A stretch of DNA of 64,000 nt. It comes from CBDCMJ01 sp965224325 (lineage in GTDB: Bacteria; Chloroflexota; Dehalococcoidia; Lucifugimonadales; UBA3495). The stretch lies in the NCBI GenBank assembly GCA_965224325.1, contig CBDCYT010000007.1, positions 124,001 to 188,000 on the forward strand. Direction: 5' to 3'. The notes under the pieces were generated by a model, which saw nothing but the letters and a program-made list of their open reading frames with translations, was not told where the DNA came from and ran no database searches. Positions 35,428 to 43,355 of this stretch are shown one piece after another. How positions within the stretch are numbered: the stretch's first letter is position 1; every line of letters starts with the position of its first letter. Made by a program: the position numbers and the translations under genes.

Positions 35428-35971
35428 AGGAAAGTCGGGGTTCCTTGGCATTGGCGGAGAACTGGCCCGGGTGCGGGTGACCAAGATTCCTCAGGGGGGG
35501 AACGCCGCCGCCTTGGCCGCCGAAGCTGTCAGCCGGATACTACAATCGGTCGGGGTAAACGTTAGTAGGACTCTCCGAGCCGCCAACGATCCAGACCTGG
35601 GAGGCCCGGTTATAGATCTCAGCGGCGAAGATTCCGGCCTCCTGATCGGCAGGCGAGGCCAGACCCTTCAGTCGCTGCAATTCCTGGTCAATCTGATAGT
35701 TCGTAAGAAATTCGGCTACGAGGTGCGAGTAACCCTGGATGTAGAGGGATACCGTCAGCGGCGGGAATCCTCGCTGCGTGACATGGCGGTCAAAGTCGCG
35801 GGCCGGGTCATACAGACCAGCCGCAGCATAACCCTCGAACCCATGTCTCCCGCCGATCGCCGAATCGTGCACACGTCTTTAACCGACCATCCCGGCGTTA
35901 CCACCGAAAGCATGGGAGTGGGGGACAATCGAAAGGTTACCGTCATCCCCAAGCAGAAGGACCGGGCGTAA
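35321..35971 (+). CDS. khpB: Jag/KhpB RNA-binding protein
   Basis: 216 residues with the full three-domain layout: Jag_N (EVRVMTGRTVEEAIELAL, then GFLGIGGELARVRV, residues 1-55), KH (SGLLIGRRGQTLQSLQFLVN, about 100-140) and R3H (MSPADRRIVHTSLTDHPGV, about 180-200). KhpB binds RNA and affects cell elongation in Firmicutes. ATG 35321 is supported by the Jag_N start and by GAGAGG upstream. The first 107 bases lie inside yidC. Cotranscribed with yidC. Confidence 0.94.
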   Translation: MEVRVMTGRTVEEAIELALKELDADRDEAEVEVLSKGKSGFLGIGGELARVRVTKIPQGGNAAALAAEAVSRILQSVGVNVSRTLRAANDPDLGGPVIDLSGEDSGLLIGRRGQTLQSLQFLVNLIVRKKFGYEVRVTLDVEGYRQRRESSLRDMAVKVAGRVIQTSRSITLEPMSPADRRIVHTSLTDHPGVTTESMGVGDNRKVTVIPKQKDRA

Positions 35972-36092
35972 TGGGACAGGCCGGTAGCTTTGGATTCTCC
36001 CCCGGACCATCCTTCTCTTTGGCGAAGCTTAGGACCGCCGCGAGCGGGCTGGGGAATACAGCCGGATGACCGGAGAATCGAGTAACTTGAGG

Positions 36093-36121
36093 TTGACCTC
36101 AGAGTGCTGGGTAAATAGAAT
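36093..36121 (+). promoter_or_regulatory. Promoter placing purF transcription start at its GTG
   Basis: -35 TTGACC (36093-36098), 17-base spacer, -10 TAGAAT (36116-36121). The expected transcription start, six to seven bases downstream, coincides with the purF GTG at 36128, and no Shine-Dalgarno sequence is present. This suggests a leaderless mRNA. Confidence 0.75.
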
Positions 36122-36127
36122 AACATT

Positions 36128-37609
36128 GTGAATAGTAGGCTGGGTCCTCTGGAGTTGCGCCTTCCATTCGACCACCCCAAAGAGGAGTGTGGTGTGGTGG
36201 GAGTCTATATGCCGGGAGGTGAAGCCAGCCGCTTGGCCTTCTTCGGCCTGTTTGCCCTCCAACACCGCGGCCAGGAAAGCTCCGGCATCGCCGCCTCCAA
36301 CGGCCAGGACATAAACATCCACCGTGAGATGGGCCTGGTCACTCAAAGCTTCCGGGAACGGGACTTCTACCCGCTTTCGGGCGAGTTGGCCATCGGACAC
36401 ACCCGCTATTCCACCACCGGAAGCAGCCAGCTGCGTAATGCCCAGCCACTACTGGTTGAGGGACATTACGGCCAGGTGGCGCTGGCCAACAACGGCAATA
36501 TCATCAACTCCCGGGAACTAAAGGAACACCTGCAAGATTCTTGGGGTTGCACCTTCACCTCTACCACCGACTCGGAAATCATGGCCCATCTGCTGGCCAA
36601 CGCCGTCGGCACGACTTGGCTGGAGCGGATATCTCATTGCATTCGCCAGCTGGAGGGAGCCTATTCCGCGGTGGCTTTGACCAGCGACTCTCTCATAGCA
36701 GTCCGGGACCCGCTGGGAATCCGGCCTCTGTGTTTGGGACAACTAAATGAAGGCTGGATCGTCGCGTCGGAGAGTTGTGCCCTGGACCACCTGGGCGCCG
36801 AGTATGTCCGGGAATTGGACCCCGGTGAAGCCCTGGTGATCAATGACAAGGGCATGCAATCATCCGTCTGGAAGGGAGGCCAAGGCCGGCAAGCTCTGTG
36901 CGTCTTCGAACTTATATATTTCGCCCGTCCCGATAGCCAGATGAATAACACGCTGGTGCACTCGGTGCGCCAAGAAATGGGAGCCCAACTTGCCCGGGAG
37001 CATCCGGCCGACGCTGACATGGTGATCGGTATCCCCGACTCGTCCACCGCAGCTGCGGTGGGATTTGCCCGGGAATCGGGCATTCCTTACAGTGAAGGAC
37101 TGATTAAAAACCGTTACGTAGGCCGCACCTTCATAGAGCCGGACCAACGGATGCGGGACCTAGGTGTGCGCCAGAAGTTTAACGCATTGGTTGAGGTGAT
37201 CAAGGACCAGCGGCTGGTGGTAGTAGACGATAGCATTGTGCGCGGCACTACCACCCCCCACGTGGTGGCCTTACTGCGCAAGGCCGGAGCCAGGGAAATT
37301 CACATGCGGGTGTGCGCTCCTCCCATAAAACATCCTTGCTTCATGGGTGTGGACATGGCGTCCAGGGCAGAGTTGCTGGCCGCCAAGAATACTGTGCCCG
37401 AGATCCAGCGCATGATCGGGGCGAACTCCCTGGGGTACTTGAGCGTAAAGGGGCTAATGAAGGTTGTCGGAGGCTCCGACGGCGGGTTCTGTGACGCCTG
37501 TTTTACTGGGAACTACCCGGTGCCGGTACAACTGGACCTGGGCAAGCTAGTGTTGGAAAACCAAGCTCAAGACGACGATTCTTGCCAGGCGGACCAAGTT
37601 GCTATTTGA
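36128..37609 (+). CDS. purF: Amidophosphoribosyltransferase
   Basis: 493 residues; first step of purine synthesis, PRPP plus glutamine to phosphoribosylamine. A 20-residue propeptide precedes the nucleophile Cys21 in EECGVVGVY, so processing is expected. The glutaminase part has RGQESSGIAASNG and GHTRYSTTGSS; the PRPP loop is VVVDDSIVRGTTT. Cysteines at QALCVFELIYFARPDS, HPCFMG and the CDAC near the end mark the oxygen-sensitive 4Fe-4S subtype, as in Bacillus. The start is a GTG with a leaderless-type promoter. Confidence 0.96.
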   Translation: MNSRLGPLELRLPFDHPKEECGVVGVYMPGGEASRLAFFGLFALQHRGQESSGIAASNGQDINIHREMGLVTQSFRERDFYPLSGELAIGHTRYSTTGSSQLRNAQPLLVEGHYGQVALANNGNIINSRELKEHLQDSWGCTFTSTTDSEIMAHLLANAVGTTWLERISHCIRQLEGAYSAVALTSDSLIAVRDPLGIRPLCLGQLNEGWIVASESCALDHLGAEYVRELDPGEALVINDKGMQSSVWKGGQGRQALCVFELIYFARPDSQMNNTLVHSVRQEMGAQLAREHPADADMVIGIPDSSTAAAVGFARESGIPYSEGLIKNRYVGRTFIEPDQRMRDLGVRQKFNALVEVIKDQRLVVVDDSIVRGTTTPHVVALLRKAGAREIHMRVCAPPIKHPCFMGVDMASRAELLAAKNTVPEIQRMIGANSLGYLSVKGLMKVVGGSDGGFCDACFTGNYPVPVQLDLGKLVLENQAQDDDSCQADQVAI

Positions 37610-37937
37610 ACCCGCTGTGTTAAACCTGCTTTGCTCAGGTATGATAAGGGTATCCCCGGCGTTTTCGGCGCCGGATGTCATAATATCGGGCCATCAGCAC
37701 TAAACCCCCGGCGACTATCCGCCCGGACCACCGCTGGCGTGCTCTCACGAGAGACCGGGTGGCGGTCCGCGGCAGGGAAACCCCTCTCCCCCCTCTGGGA
37801 CATGCGCCCGATAATCATTGAAGACGTGCCGGGAAAACGCGCCGGCACGGATGCCCCTTGCGGTTCACGGACTGTTGATTTAACCTTCCTATTGCGGCCT
37901 ATCGGGGCAACATCGTCCGGTTCGCTGCAAGGGGATT
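37610..37937. other. Intergenic region between purF and purM
   Basis: 328 bases. An overlapping small plus-strand frame has no family character. Nothing like a purine riboswitch (no conserved loop-loop elements) was recognised. Confidence 0.45.
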
Positions 37938-38972
37938 GTGGGAGGACCTACGGAATTGGCCAGTGACGCTTACCGGGAATCCGGCGTAGACTTGGGCCTC
38001 ATGGACGATCTCAAAGACCGGATCAGATCGTTTGCCGCCATGACCCACGGCCCCGAGGTCATAAACGACTGGGGATCCTTCGCCGGGCTATACCAGCTTT
38101 CCGGCTACGACAGGCCGGTATTGGTGGCCAGCACCGATGGAGTGGGCACCAAGTTGAAGATAGCAGCACAACTGGGCCACTTCGAGTCGGTGGGCCAGGA
38201 CCTGGTGTCTCTTAACGTCAACGACGTCCTAACTAGAGGCGCAAAACCGCTGTTCTTCCTGGATTACGTGGCTTTTAGCGACTTGGACTCCCACAAGATG
38301 GACACGTTGATGCGTGGCATCACCTGGGGATGCCGGGAAGCGGGTTGCGCGTTAATCGGTGGTGAGACCGCTCAGATGCCCGGCATGTACCCCAGCGACC
38401 AGTTGGACTTGGCCGGTTTTGTCGTTGGGGTTGTGGAGCGAGACCGGCTAATTGACGGCGCGGACATTACCAGCGGGGACTACCTGGTCGGCATTCCCTC
38501 CAGTGGAGTCCACACCAACGGTTTCTCGCTGGTGCGCCGCGTGTTCGACGTCGACCGAAACCCAGCGGTATTGTTCCATCGCCACCCGGAGTTACGGCGC
38601 GGGCTGGGTGAGGAGCTTCTGATTCGCCACCGCTGCTACTATCCGTTGCTGGAGCCCGTGATAGGCCTGGTCAAGGGACTTGCCCATATCACCGGCGGGG
38701 GACTACCCGGTAAAATGCCCGCAATCCTTCCCGATGACACTACGGCTGCTTTCCAATTGGACTCGTGGCCCAAATTGCCTATTTTTGACGTGATTCAACG
38801 CGAAGGCGGCATTAGCGACGACGAAATGTACGCGGTCTTTAATATGGGCTTGGGTATGGTGTTGGTGTGCGGAGAAGAACAATTGCCCCCTGTGCAGCAG
38901 TTGGTCCCTGAAGCGATGGTCGTGGGACGCGTGATACGGCGAGAGGACGGCGCCCAAGTTTTGTTGAACTAG
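37938..38972 (+). CDS. purM: Phosphoribosylformylglycinamidine cyclo-ligase (AIR synthetase)
   Basis: 344 residues from GTG 37938; a TTG at 37956 with GGGAGG ten bases upstream is an equally possible start. PurM converts FGAM to AIR with ATP. Signature segments: RPVLVASTDGVGTKLKIA, DLVSLNVNDVLTRGAKPLFFLDY, GCALIGGETAQMPGMY, GIPSSGVHTNGFSLVRR and ITGGGLPGKMP. Lies 42 bases before purH in the same direction. Confidence 0.96.
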   Translation: MGGPTELASDAYRESGVDLGLMDDLKDRIRSFAAMTHGPEVINDWGSFAGLYQLSGYDRPVLVASTDGVGTKLKIAAQLGHFESVGQDLVSLNVNDVLTRGAKPLFFLDYVAFSDLDSHKMDTLMRGITWGCREAGCALIGGETAQMPGMYPSDQLDLAGFVVGVVERDRLIDGADITSGDYLVGIPSSGVHTNGFSLVRRVFDVDRNPAVLFHRHPELRRGLGEELLIRHRCYYPLLEPVIGLVKGLAHITGGGLPGKMPAILPDDTTAAFQLDSWPKLPIFDVIQREGGISDDEMYAVFNMGLGMVLVCGEEQLPPVQQLVPEAMVVGRVIRREDGAQVLLN

Positions 38973-39014
38973 AGGCGCTGCGGTGGGCATTAGCCCCTGA
39001 ACGACTTCATATAG

Positions 39015-40568
39015 GTGATTGAGGAATTGAGAGCGCTGATCAGCGTATACGATAAGACGGGAATCGTGGAATTCTCCCGGCGGCTGTCGGCATCGGGGTT
39101 CGAGCTGGTAAGCACCGGCGGCACTCACCGCACCCTTACCCAAGATGGGGGGTTGCAAGTACAGCAAGTGTCCGAGGTCACCGGCTCTCCTGAAATCCTG
39201 GAAGGCAGAGTCAAGACGCTTCATCCAGTGGTCCACGCCGGCCTGCTGGCCCTCCGCGACTCGCCGGAGCACATGGCTGAGTTGGGTGAACACGGTATAG
39301 CGCCCATAGACCTGGTGGTGGTCAACCTCTACCCCTTCGTAGAAACGATCAACCAGCCGAATATCACCCTGGCGGACGCTCTGGAGAACATCGATATCGG
39401 CGGTCCCACGATGTTGCGGGCAGCAGCTAAGAACTTCTCATCAGTAGCCGTGGTGGTGGACCCGGCAGACTACGAGTGGTTGGCCGCCAAGGTGACGGGA
39501 GAGGGCCTAACCCAGGAAGAACGACGAGCGCTGGCAGCTAAGGCGTTTCTCCACGTTTCTCTGTACGACACGGCCGTGGCCGGCTACCTAAGCGCTGCGC
39601 TCAAACCGGATGATGAAGCGGACGGGCTGCCCGACAGCTTGACTCTTCCCTTAACCAAGGCAGCCACTCTGCGCTACGGGGAAAACCCGCATCAACCCGC
39701 CGGCTTATATATCCCCGCTGGGGCATCGTCGGGAGGCGTTGCCGGAGCCCGGCATCTCCACGGCCGAGACCTATCCTTCAATAACTTGATGGACGCTGAC
39801 GCGGCCTGGCGCACAGTTTGCGACTTCGATGAGCCCGCTGTGGCAGTGGTAAAACACGCCAACCCCTGTGGCTTGGCCTGTCACGAAAACCAGGCGGAGG
39901 CCTACCGGCGCGCCTATGAAGGAGACTCGGTGTCCGCTTTTGGAGGCATCGTCGGGTACAATCGCACCGTTACCGCCGCCGCCGCCGAAGCCATGAACCC
40001 AGTGTTTTACGAAGTGGTGGTGGCGCCGGGCTACGAGCCGGATGCTTTGGAAATGTTGCAAAAGAAGAGGAACCTGCGAATTCTGGCTGTGGAGCAGGAA
40101 GGCAACGCGCTAACTTACGACCTCAGGCCCATCAGCGGCGGGCTGTTAGTCCAGTCCGGCGACGTGATTAGAGAAGACCCGTCGGAGTGGAAGACGGTCA
40201 CCCATCGCGCACCCACTCAAGGGGAACTTCACGATTTGGCCTTCGCTTGGAAAGCAGTCAAGCACATAAAGTCCAATGCGATTGTGTTTGCCAAAGACCG
40301 CACCTTAGTGGGTATGGGGGCCGGGCAGCCCAACCGGGTGGTCAGCGTTCACCTCTCCCAACGCACGGCTGGAAACCGGGCCGTCGGCAGCGTCCTCGCC
40401 TCGGACGCCTTCTTTCCCTTCCCGGACAACATAGAGCTTGCGGCCGACGCCGGCATCACAGCCGTGGTCCAGCCTGGAGGTTCCGTGAGGGACGAAGAGG
40501 TCATAGAGGAAGCTAACAAACGAGGGCTGGCCATGGTTTTCACCGGTGTGCGCCATTTCCGGCACTGA
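39015..40568 (+). CDS. purH: Bifunctional AICAR transformylase/IMP cyclohydrolase
   Basis: 517 residues; last two steps of IMP synthesis. N-terminal MGS-like cyclohydrolase: LISVYDKTGIVEFSRRL, LVSTGGTHRTL, GRVKTLHPVVHAGLL. C-terminal transformylase: TLRYGENPHQPAG, DLSFNNLMDADAAW, VVKHANPCGLA with the catalytic Lys-His, AFGGIVGYN and QPGGSVRDEEVI. GTG start at 39015 within 42 bases of purM; no strong ribosome site, so coupling is likely. Confidence 0.96.
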   Translation: MIEELRALISVYDKTGIVEFSRRLSASGFELVSTGGTHRTLTQDGGLQVQQVSEVTGSPEILEGRVKTLHPVVHAGLLALRDSPEHMAELGEHGIAPIDLVVVNLYPFVETINQPNITLADALENIDIGGPTMLRAAAKNFSSVAVVVDPADYEWLAAKVTGEGLTQEERRALAAKAFLHVSLYDTAVAGYLSAALKPDDEADGLPDSLTLPLTKAATLRYGENPHQPAGLYIPAGASSGGVAGARHLHGRDLSFNNLMDADAAWRTVCDFDEPAVAVVKHANPCGLACHENQAEAYRRAYEGDSVSAFGGIVGYNRTVTAAAAEAMNPVFYEVVVAPGYEPDALEMLQKKRNLRILAVEQEGNALTYDLRPISGGLLVQSGDVIREDPSEWKTVTHRAPTQGELHDLAFAWKAVKHIKSNAIVFAKDRTLVGMGAGQPNRVVSVHLSQRTAGNRAVGSVLASDAFFPFPDNIELAADAGITAVVQPGGSVRDEEVIEEANKRGLAMVFTGVRHFRH

Positions 40569-40668
40569 GCGCCGGGGAAGCCATTAAAACATTGCTGCAC
40601 GGGGGGACGCCCCCTGGCTCGGGCCAACCGCAACGGTTGGCAATAGAGCTGTGGGTATGGAGGTAGGG

Positions 40669-41397
40669 ATGAGCAGCACCGTTGACGTCGTGGTGCCCGT
40701 ATACAATGAAGAGAAGGCTCTGCCCAGAAGCATCGTGATTTTGGCCGATTTCCTGAAAGCCAACTTGCGAAATCCGTGGCAGATTGTCATCGCCGATAAC
40801 GCGTCTACCGACGGGACCCGAGCGGTGGCCGATATGCTCTGCGAGCGGTACGCGGGCGTTAATTACTTGCACATTCCTCAAAAGGGGCGGGGCCGAGCCC
40901 TCAAAGCGGCCTGGCTCGATAGCACTGCGGACATTGTCAGCTACATGGACGTAGACCTTTCAACCGACTTGGCTTATTTGCCTCCGTTACTAGCTTCCCT
41001 GGAAGATGGCTACCATGTAGCTATAGGCAGCCGGTTAAGCCAAGGCTCCCGGGTAAGCCGATCGGCGAAGCGTGAGGTTATATCCCGCGGCTACAACTTA
41101 TTGATCAAGTCCATGTTTTTCACTTCTTTCCAAGACGCCCAATGCGGGTTCAAGGCATTGACCCGTCAAACGGCAGAAGCCATCGTTCCTCACGTCAAAA
41201 ACGACAATTGGTTCTTCGACACCGAGTTGCTTATTATCGCCGCCAAACGGGGATACAAGATTAATCAGATCCCCGTAAAATGGGACGACGACCCCAGCAG
41301 CACCGTCAACATCGCCCGGACGGCCACCGAGGACGTGAAGGGACTCTTGAGGCTACGCTTCGGCGGTATCCCCCAAATAGCGCCGCCCCGCGATTAA
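40669..41397 (+). CDS. Family 2 glycosyltransferase, polyprenol-phosphate type
   Basis: 242 residues from ATG 40669, which has GGAGGTAGGG immediately upstream. GT-A fold with VDVVVPVYNEEKALPRSI, IADNASTDGTRAVAD, and the DVDLSTDLAYL metal motif, followed by AIGSRLSQGS and FQDAQCGFKALT. This pattern matches dolichyl-/polyprenyl-phosphate glucosyl- or mannosyltransferases (ALG5/DPM1-like). There is no membrane tail. It would load a lipid carrier with sugar for later transfer to cell-envelope glycans. Follows purH by 100 bases. Confidence 0.88.
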   Translation: MSSTVDVVVPVYNEEKALPRSIVILADFLKANLRNPWQIVIADNASTDGTRAVADMLCERYAGVNYLHIPQKGRGRALKAAWLDSTADIVSYMDVDLSTDLAYLPPLLASLEDGYHVAIGSRLSQGSRVSRSAKREVISRGYNLLIKSMFFTSFQDAQCGFKALTRQTAEAIVPHVKNDNWFFDTELLIIAAKRGYKINQIPVKWDDDPSSTVNIARTATEDVKGLLRLRFGGIPQIAPPRD

Positions 41398-41519
41398 GAC
41401 ACCCAGGGCTGACCTGCATCAATCCTGATCAGTCCCACAATATCGCAGGGCGATTCTCTTCGTCCATCTCTTTCTTAACTAGCCTAACTTGGGCGGACCG
41501 GGTGGGATACCCCTGGTCT
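41398..41519. other. Intergenic stretch before the inverted-repeat element
   Basis: No recognised feature between the glycosyltransferase stop and the element at 41520. Confidence 0.4.
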
Positions 41520-41703
41520 GAGCTTGTCTCATAAAGCTGAGTCCTCCAGCACCCTACCTTCCCGCCTACGCGGGAATGACGGGTTATTGAGCCGCATTCA
41601 ATACTGGTTTAGGCGGTCAATAACTGGTTTAAGCGGTTGATAATAGTAACCCGTCAGGTTGCGTCGGCCCAAAATCGTGAGTGGAGACTTCTGGGACGGG
41701 CTC
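41520..41703 (+). mobile_element. Miniature inverted-repeat element, copy B
   Basis: 184 bases. Ends GAGCTTGTCTC (41520-41530) and GGGACGGGCTC (41693-41703), degenerate versions of the perfect ends in copy A (20442-20646). Interior blocks shared with copy A: TAAAGCTGAGTC, CCCGC-GCGGGAATGACGGG, TTATTGAGCC, TTTAGGCGGT, TAATAGTAACCCGTCAGG and AAAATCGTGAGTGGAGACTT. The CAATA-CTGGTTTA segment is partly duplicated internally. Non-coding. Confidence 0.85.
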
Positions 41704-41810
41704 GGTTCTATGGAATCAGCCCCCGGCCGCTGTAGCTGCTCTGCAGGACACCTTCAGGGCAATCTCTCGGCGAATAACCATGTGGAGAAACAGTTCCTGG
41801 CCAGAAATAC

Positions 41811-41837
41811 AAACGGCCTGGAATTTCCAGGCCGTTT
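41811..41837 (-). terminator. Hairpin downstream of the duplicated-domain gene
   Basis: AAACGGCCTGG and CCAGGCCGTTT form an 11-base stem (41811-41821 with 41827-41837). On the minus strand it lies 72 bases past the stop at 41910 and is followed by GTATTTCT. A second hairpin, ATGACCGC/GCGGTCAT, lies at 41861-41883. Confidence 0.6.
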
Positions 41838-41909
41838 GCAAAAGCCGTTTGCCTTTGATGATGACCGCCCCTTACGCGGTCATTTCGCCACATGCCCTTA
41901 CTGCGTTAT

Positions 41910-42809
41910 TTAAAGGGCTGCAACCTGCTCGCGAAGAGTCTCTAGTTCTTCGATCAACTGGGCCTTGGTTTTCCGCCCATCCTTAGGATCGGTTTGGGCT
42001 GATTTGTTTTCCGTAACCAGGTCAAAGGCCCTCTTTTCGATCGCGGGCAGCAACGACTGAACCAGGTTTTCATCGACTGCGCTGGCGATTGACGGGTAAC
42101 CGGCCCGGTCAAGCATATTACGCAAGTTTCCAGCCTTGAACTGGTCCAAGGTCCATTGAAGTGTATTGCCGGAAGTGGTCGTGTCCCAGTAGATGCGGAT
42201 ATCTTGGTTCCGGGGACCGTAGTGGTAGTGTGGCCCGCTCTCGAAGCAATCGAAGGCCAGCAACTCCACTTCCTGACCCGCGACGTCTGACACGACGTGG
42301 ATGGCCAACCCCTCGCTGTTGATCTGAGGCAAGATGCGATATTCCAGGCCAAAACGAATGTTGCCAGCAACGAAGGTGTCCCCTTCTAGCTGCCGCTCGA
42401 ACATATGTGTCACCGTGCGCCGGCCTTCTTCGGACATCTTGCGGGCTTGGGCCTCGATGCCGTGCAGGGTAGCCCCGGAGATAGGATCGGACTGCAAGGT
42501 GTTGGCCAAGTCGGCGTAGCCGGCTCGCTCCACCATTTCCGGGAGTTTGTCCCGAATCTGACCCATGGTCCAGCCCAGCGGGTTCCCTACGGTGGTCTTA
42601 TCCATGTCTAGGCGTATGTTTAGGTTCTCCGGCCCGTAGTGGTAGTGAGGCCTCTGGTCAAAGCAGTCAAACCGCAGAATCTCGGTGTCCTTCCCATCCG
42701 CTTCCCCGTATACCTGAACACAAAGCCCCTGGTCGGACATGACATCGTCCCGGTATTGCAAGGCAATGCTCACTGGGCCTGCCTCTATTACTGTATTGCC
42801 CTTGTCCAC
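41910..42809 (-). CDS. Uncharacterised protein with internally duplicated domain (paralogue 2)
   Basis: 299 residues from a GTG at 42809 with a perfect GAGGAGGT site. Two copies of the domain also found in the protein at 25580-26428: about 8-115 and 145-255. Copy 1 has EILRFDCFDQRPHYHYGPEN and WTMGQIRDKLPEMVERAGY; copy 2 has ELLAFDCFESGPHYHYGPRN and WTLDQFKAGNLRNMLDRAGY. Here both copies keep the H-Y-H-Y-G-P motif, whereas the other paralogue keeps it only in copy 2. The C-terminal 40 residues are a Lys/Glu-rich predicted coiled coil absent from the paralogue. Function unknown. Confidence 0.86.
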   Translation of the reverse strand: MDKGNTVIEAGPVSIALQYRDDVMSDQGLCVQVYGEADGKDTEILRFDCFDQRPHYHYGPENLNIRLDMDKTTVGNPLGWTMGQIRDKLPEMVERAGYADLANTLQSDPISGATLHGIEAQARKMSEEGRRTVTHMFERQLEGDTFVAGNIRFGLEYRILPQINSEGLAIHVVSDVAGQEVELLAFDCFESGPHYHYGPRNQDIRIYWDTTTSGNTLQWTLDQFKAGNLRNMLDRAGYPSIASAVDENLVQSLLPAIEKRAFDLVTENKSAQTDPKDGRKTKAQLIEELETLREQVAAL

Positions 42810-43355
42810 GTTTTACCTCCTCAAAATCGCCATCCATTGGAGTGCAGCAGGTTAAGAACACCAGGCATACAATAGACGCCCGGTTGTGTCTCTTATTATG
42901 CCAATATTTGACGTGGTGCGCAACTGCCACACTTCAAAAGTAACTGTTCGGAGTTGGTGAGTCCAATTCGCCGAAAGCCGCCTAAAGCTGTTTCACAACT
43001 GCCGGCTGAGCGTCGACAGCAGAGATTAAACCTCTAATTGGGGACCATCGGACACTCGGGTCCCCTCAAGTCCGGACATTGACCTTTAAAATACCTAGCA
43101 GTGTACTAGACAGACAATGACCCCTGGGGCACAATGCCCGCACCTTGGAAACGATGGTTTTGGGTTGACCCCTGCCAGTGTCCCGCAACGGGATGCCGGC
43201 TCCAACGGAGCCTAAACTTCCATTCGGTTGGTGGATTGGGGATTGTTAATTGGGGACATATCTTGTGTCGTGCGCGGGGAGAATAATTCGGCTCTCGCCC
43301 CGCCGAGCCCGAGTTGCTGACGTTTCGTGGACAGCGAAGTCTATGCTAGGCCCAG
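42810..43355. other. Intergenic region with a dispersed element and hairpin
   Basis: 546 bases. Contains copy 3 of the dispersed element (42940-43040) and a GGGGACC/GGTCCCC hairpin (43040-43046 with 43059-43065). A TTAATTGGGGAC-type phrase recurs near 43035 and 43247, suggesting decayed repeats. No gene recognised. Confidence 0.55.
42940..43040 (-). repeat. Dispersed intergenic element, copy 3
   Basis: Reverse-complement relative of 9187-9280 and 49050-49161. The shared 17-mer appears as AGTCCAATTCGCCGAAA at 42960-42976; the other end reads TTTAATCTCTGC on the minus strand. The CTCACCAACTCCGAACAGTTAC end is also preserved. Confidence 0.75.
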
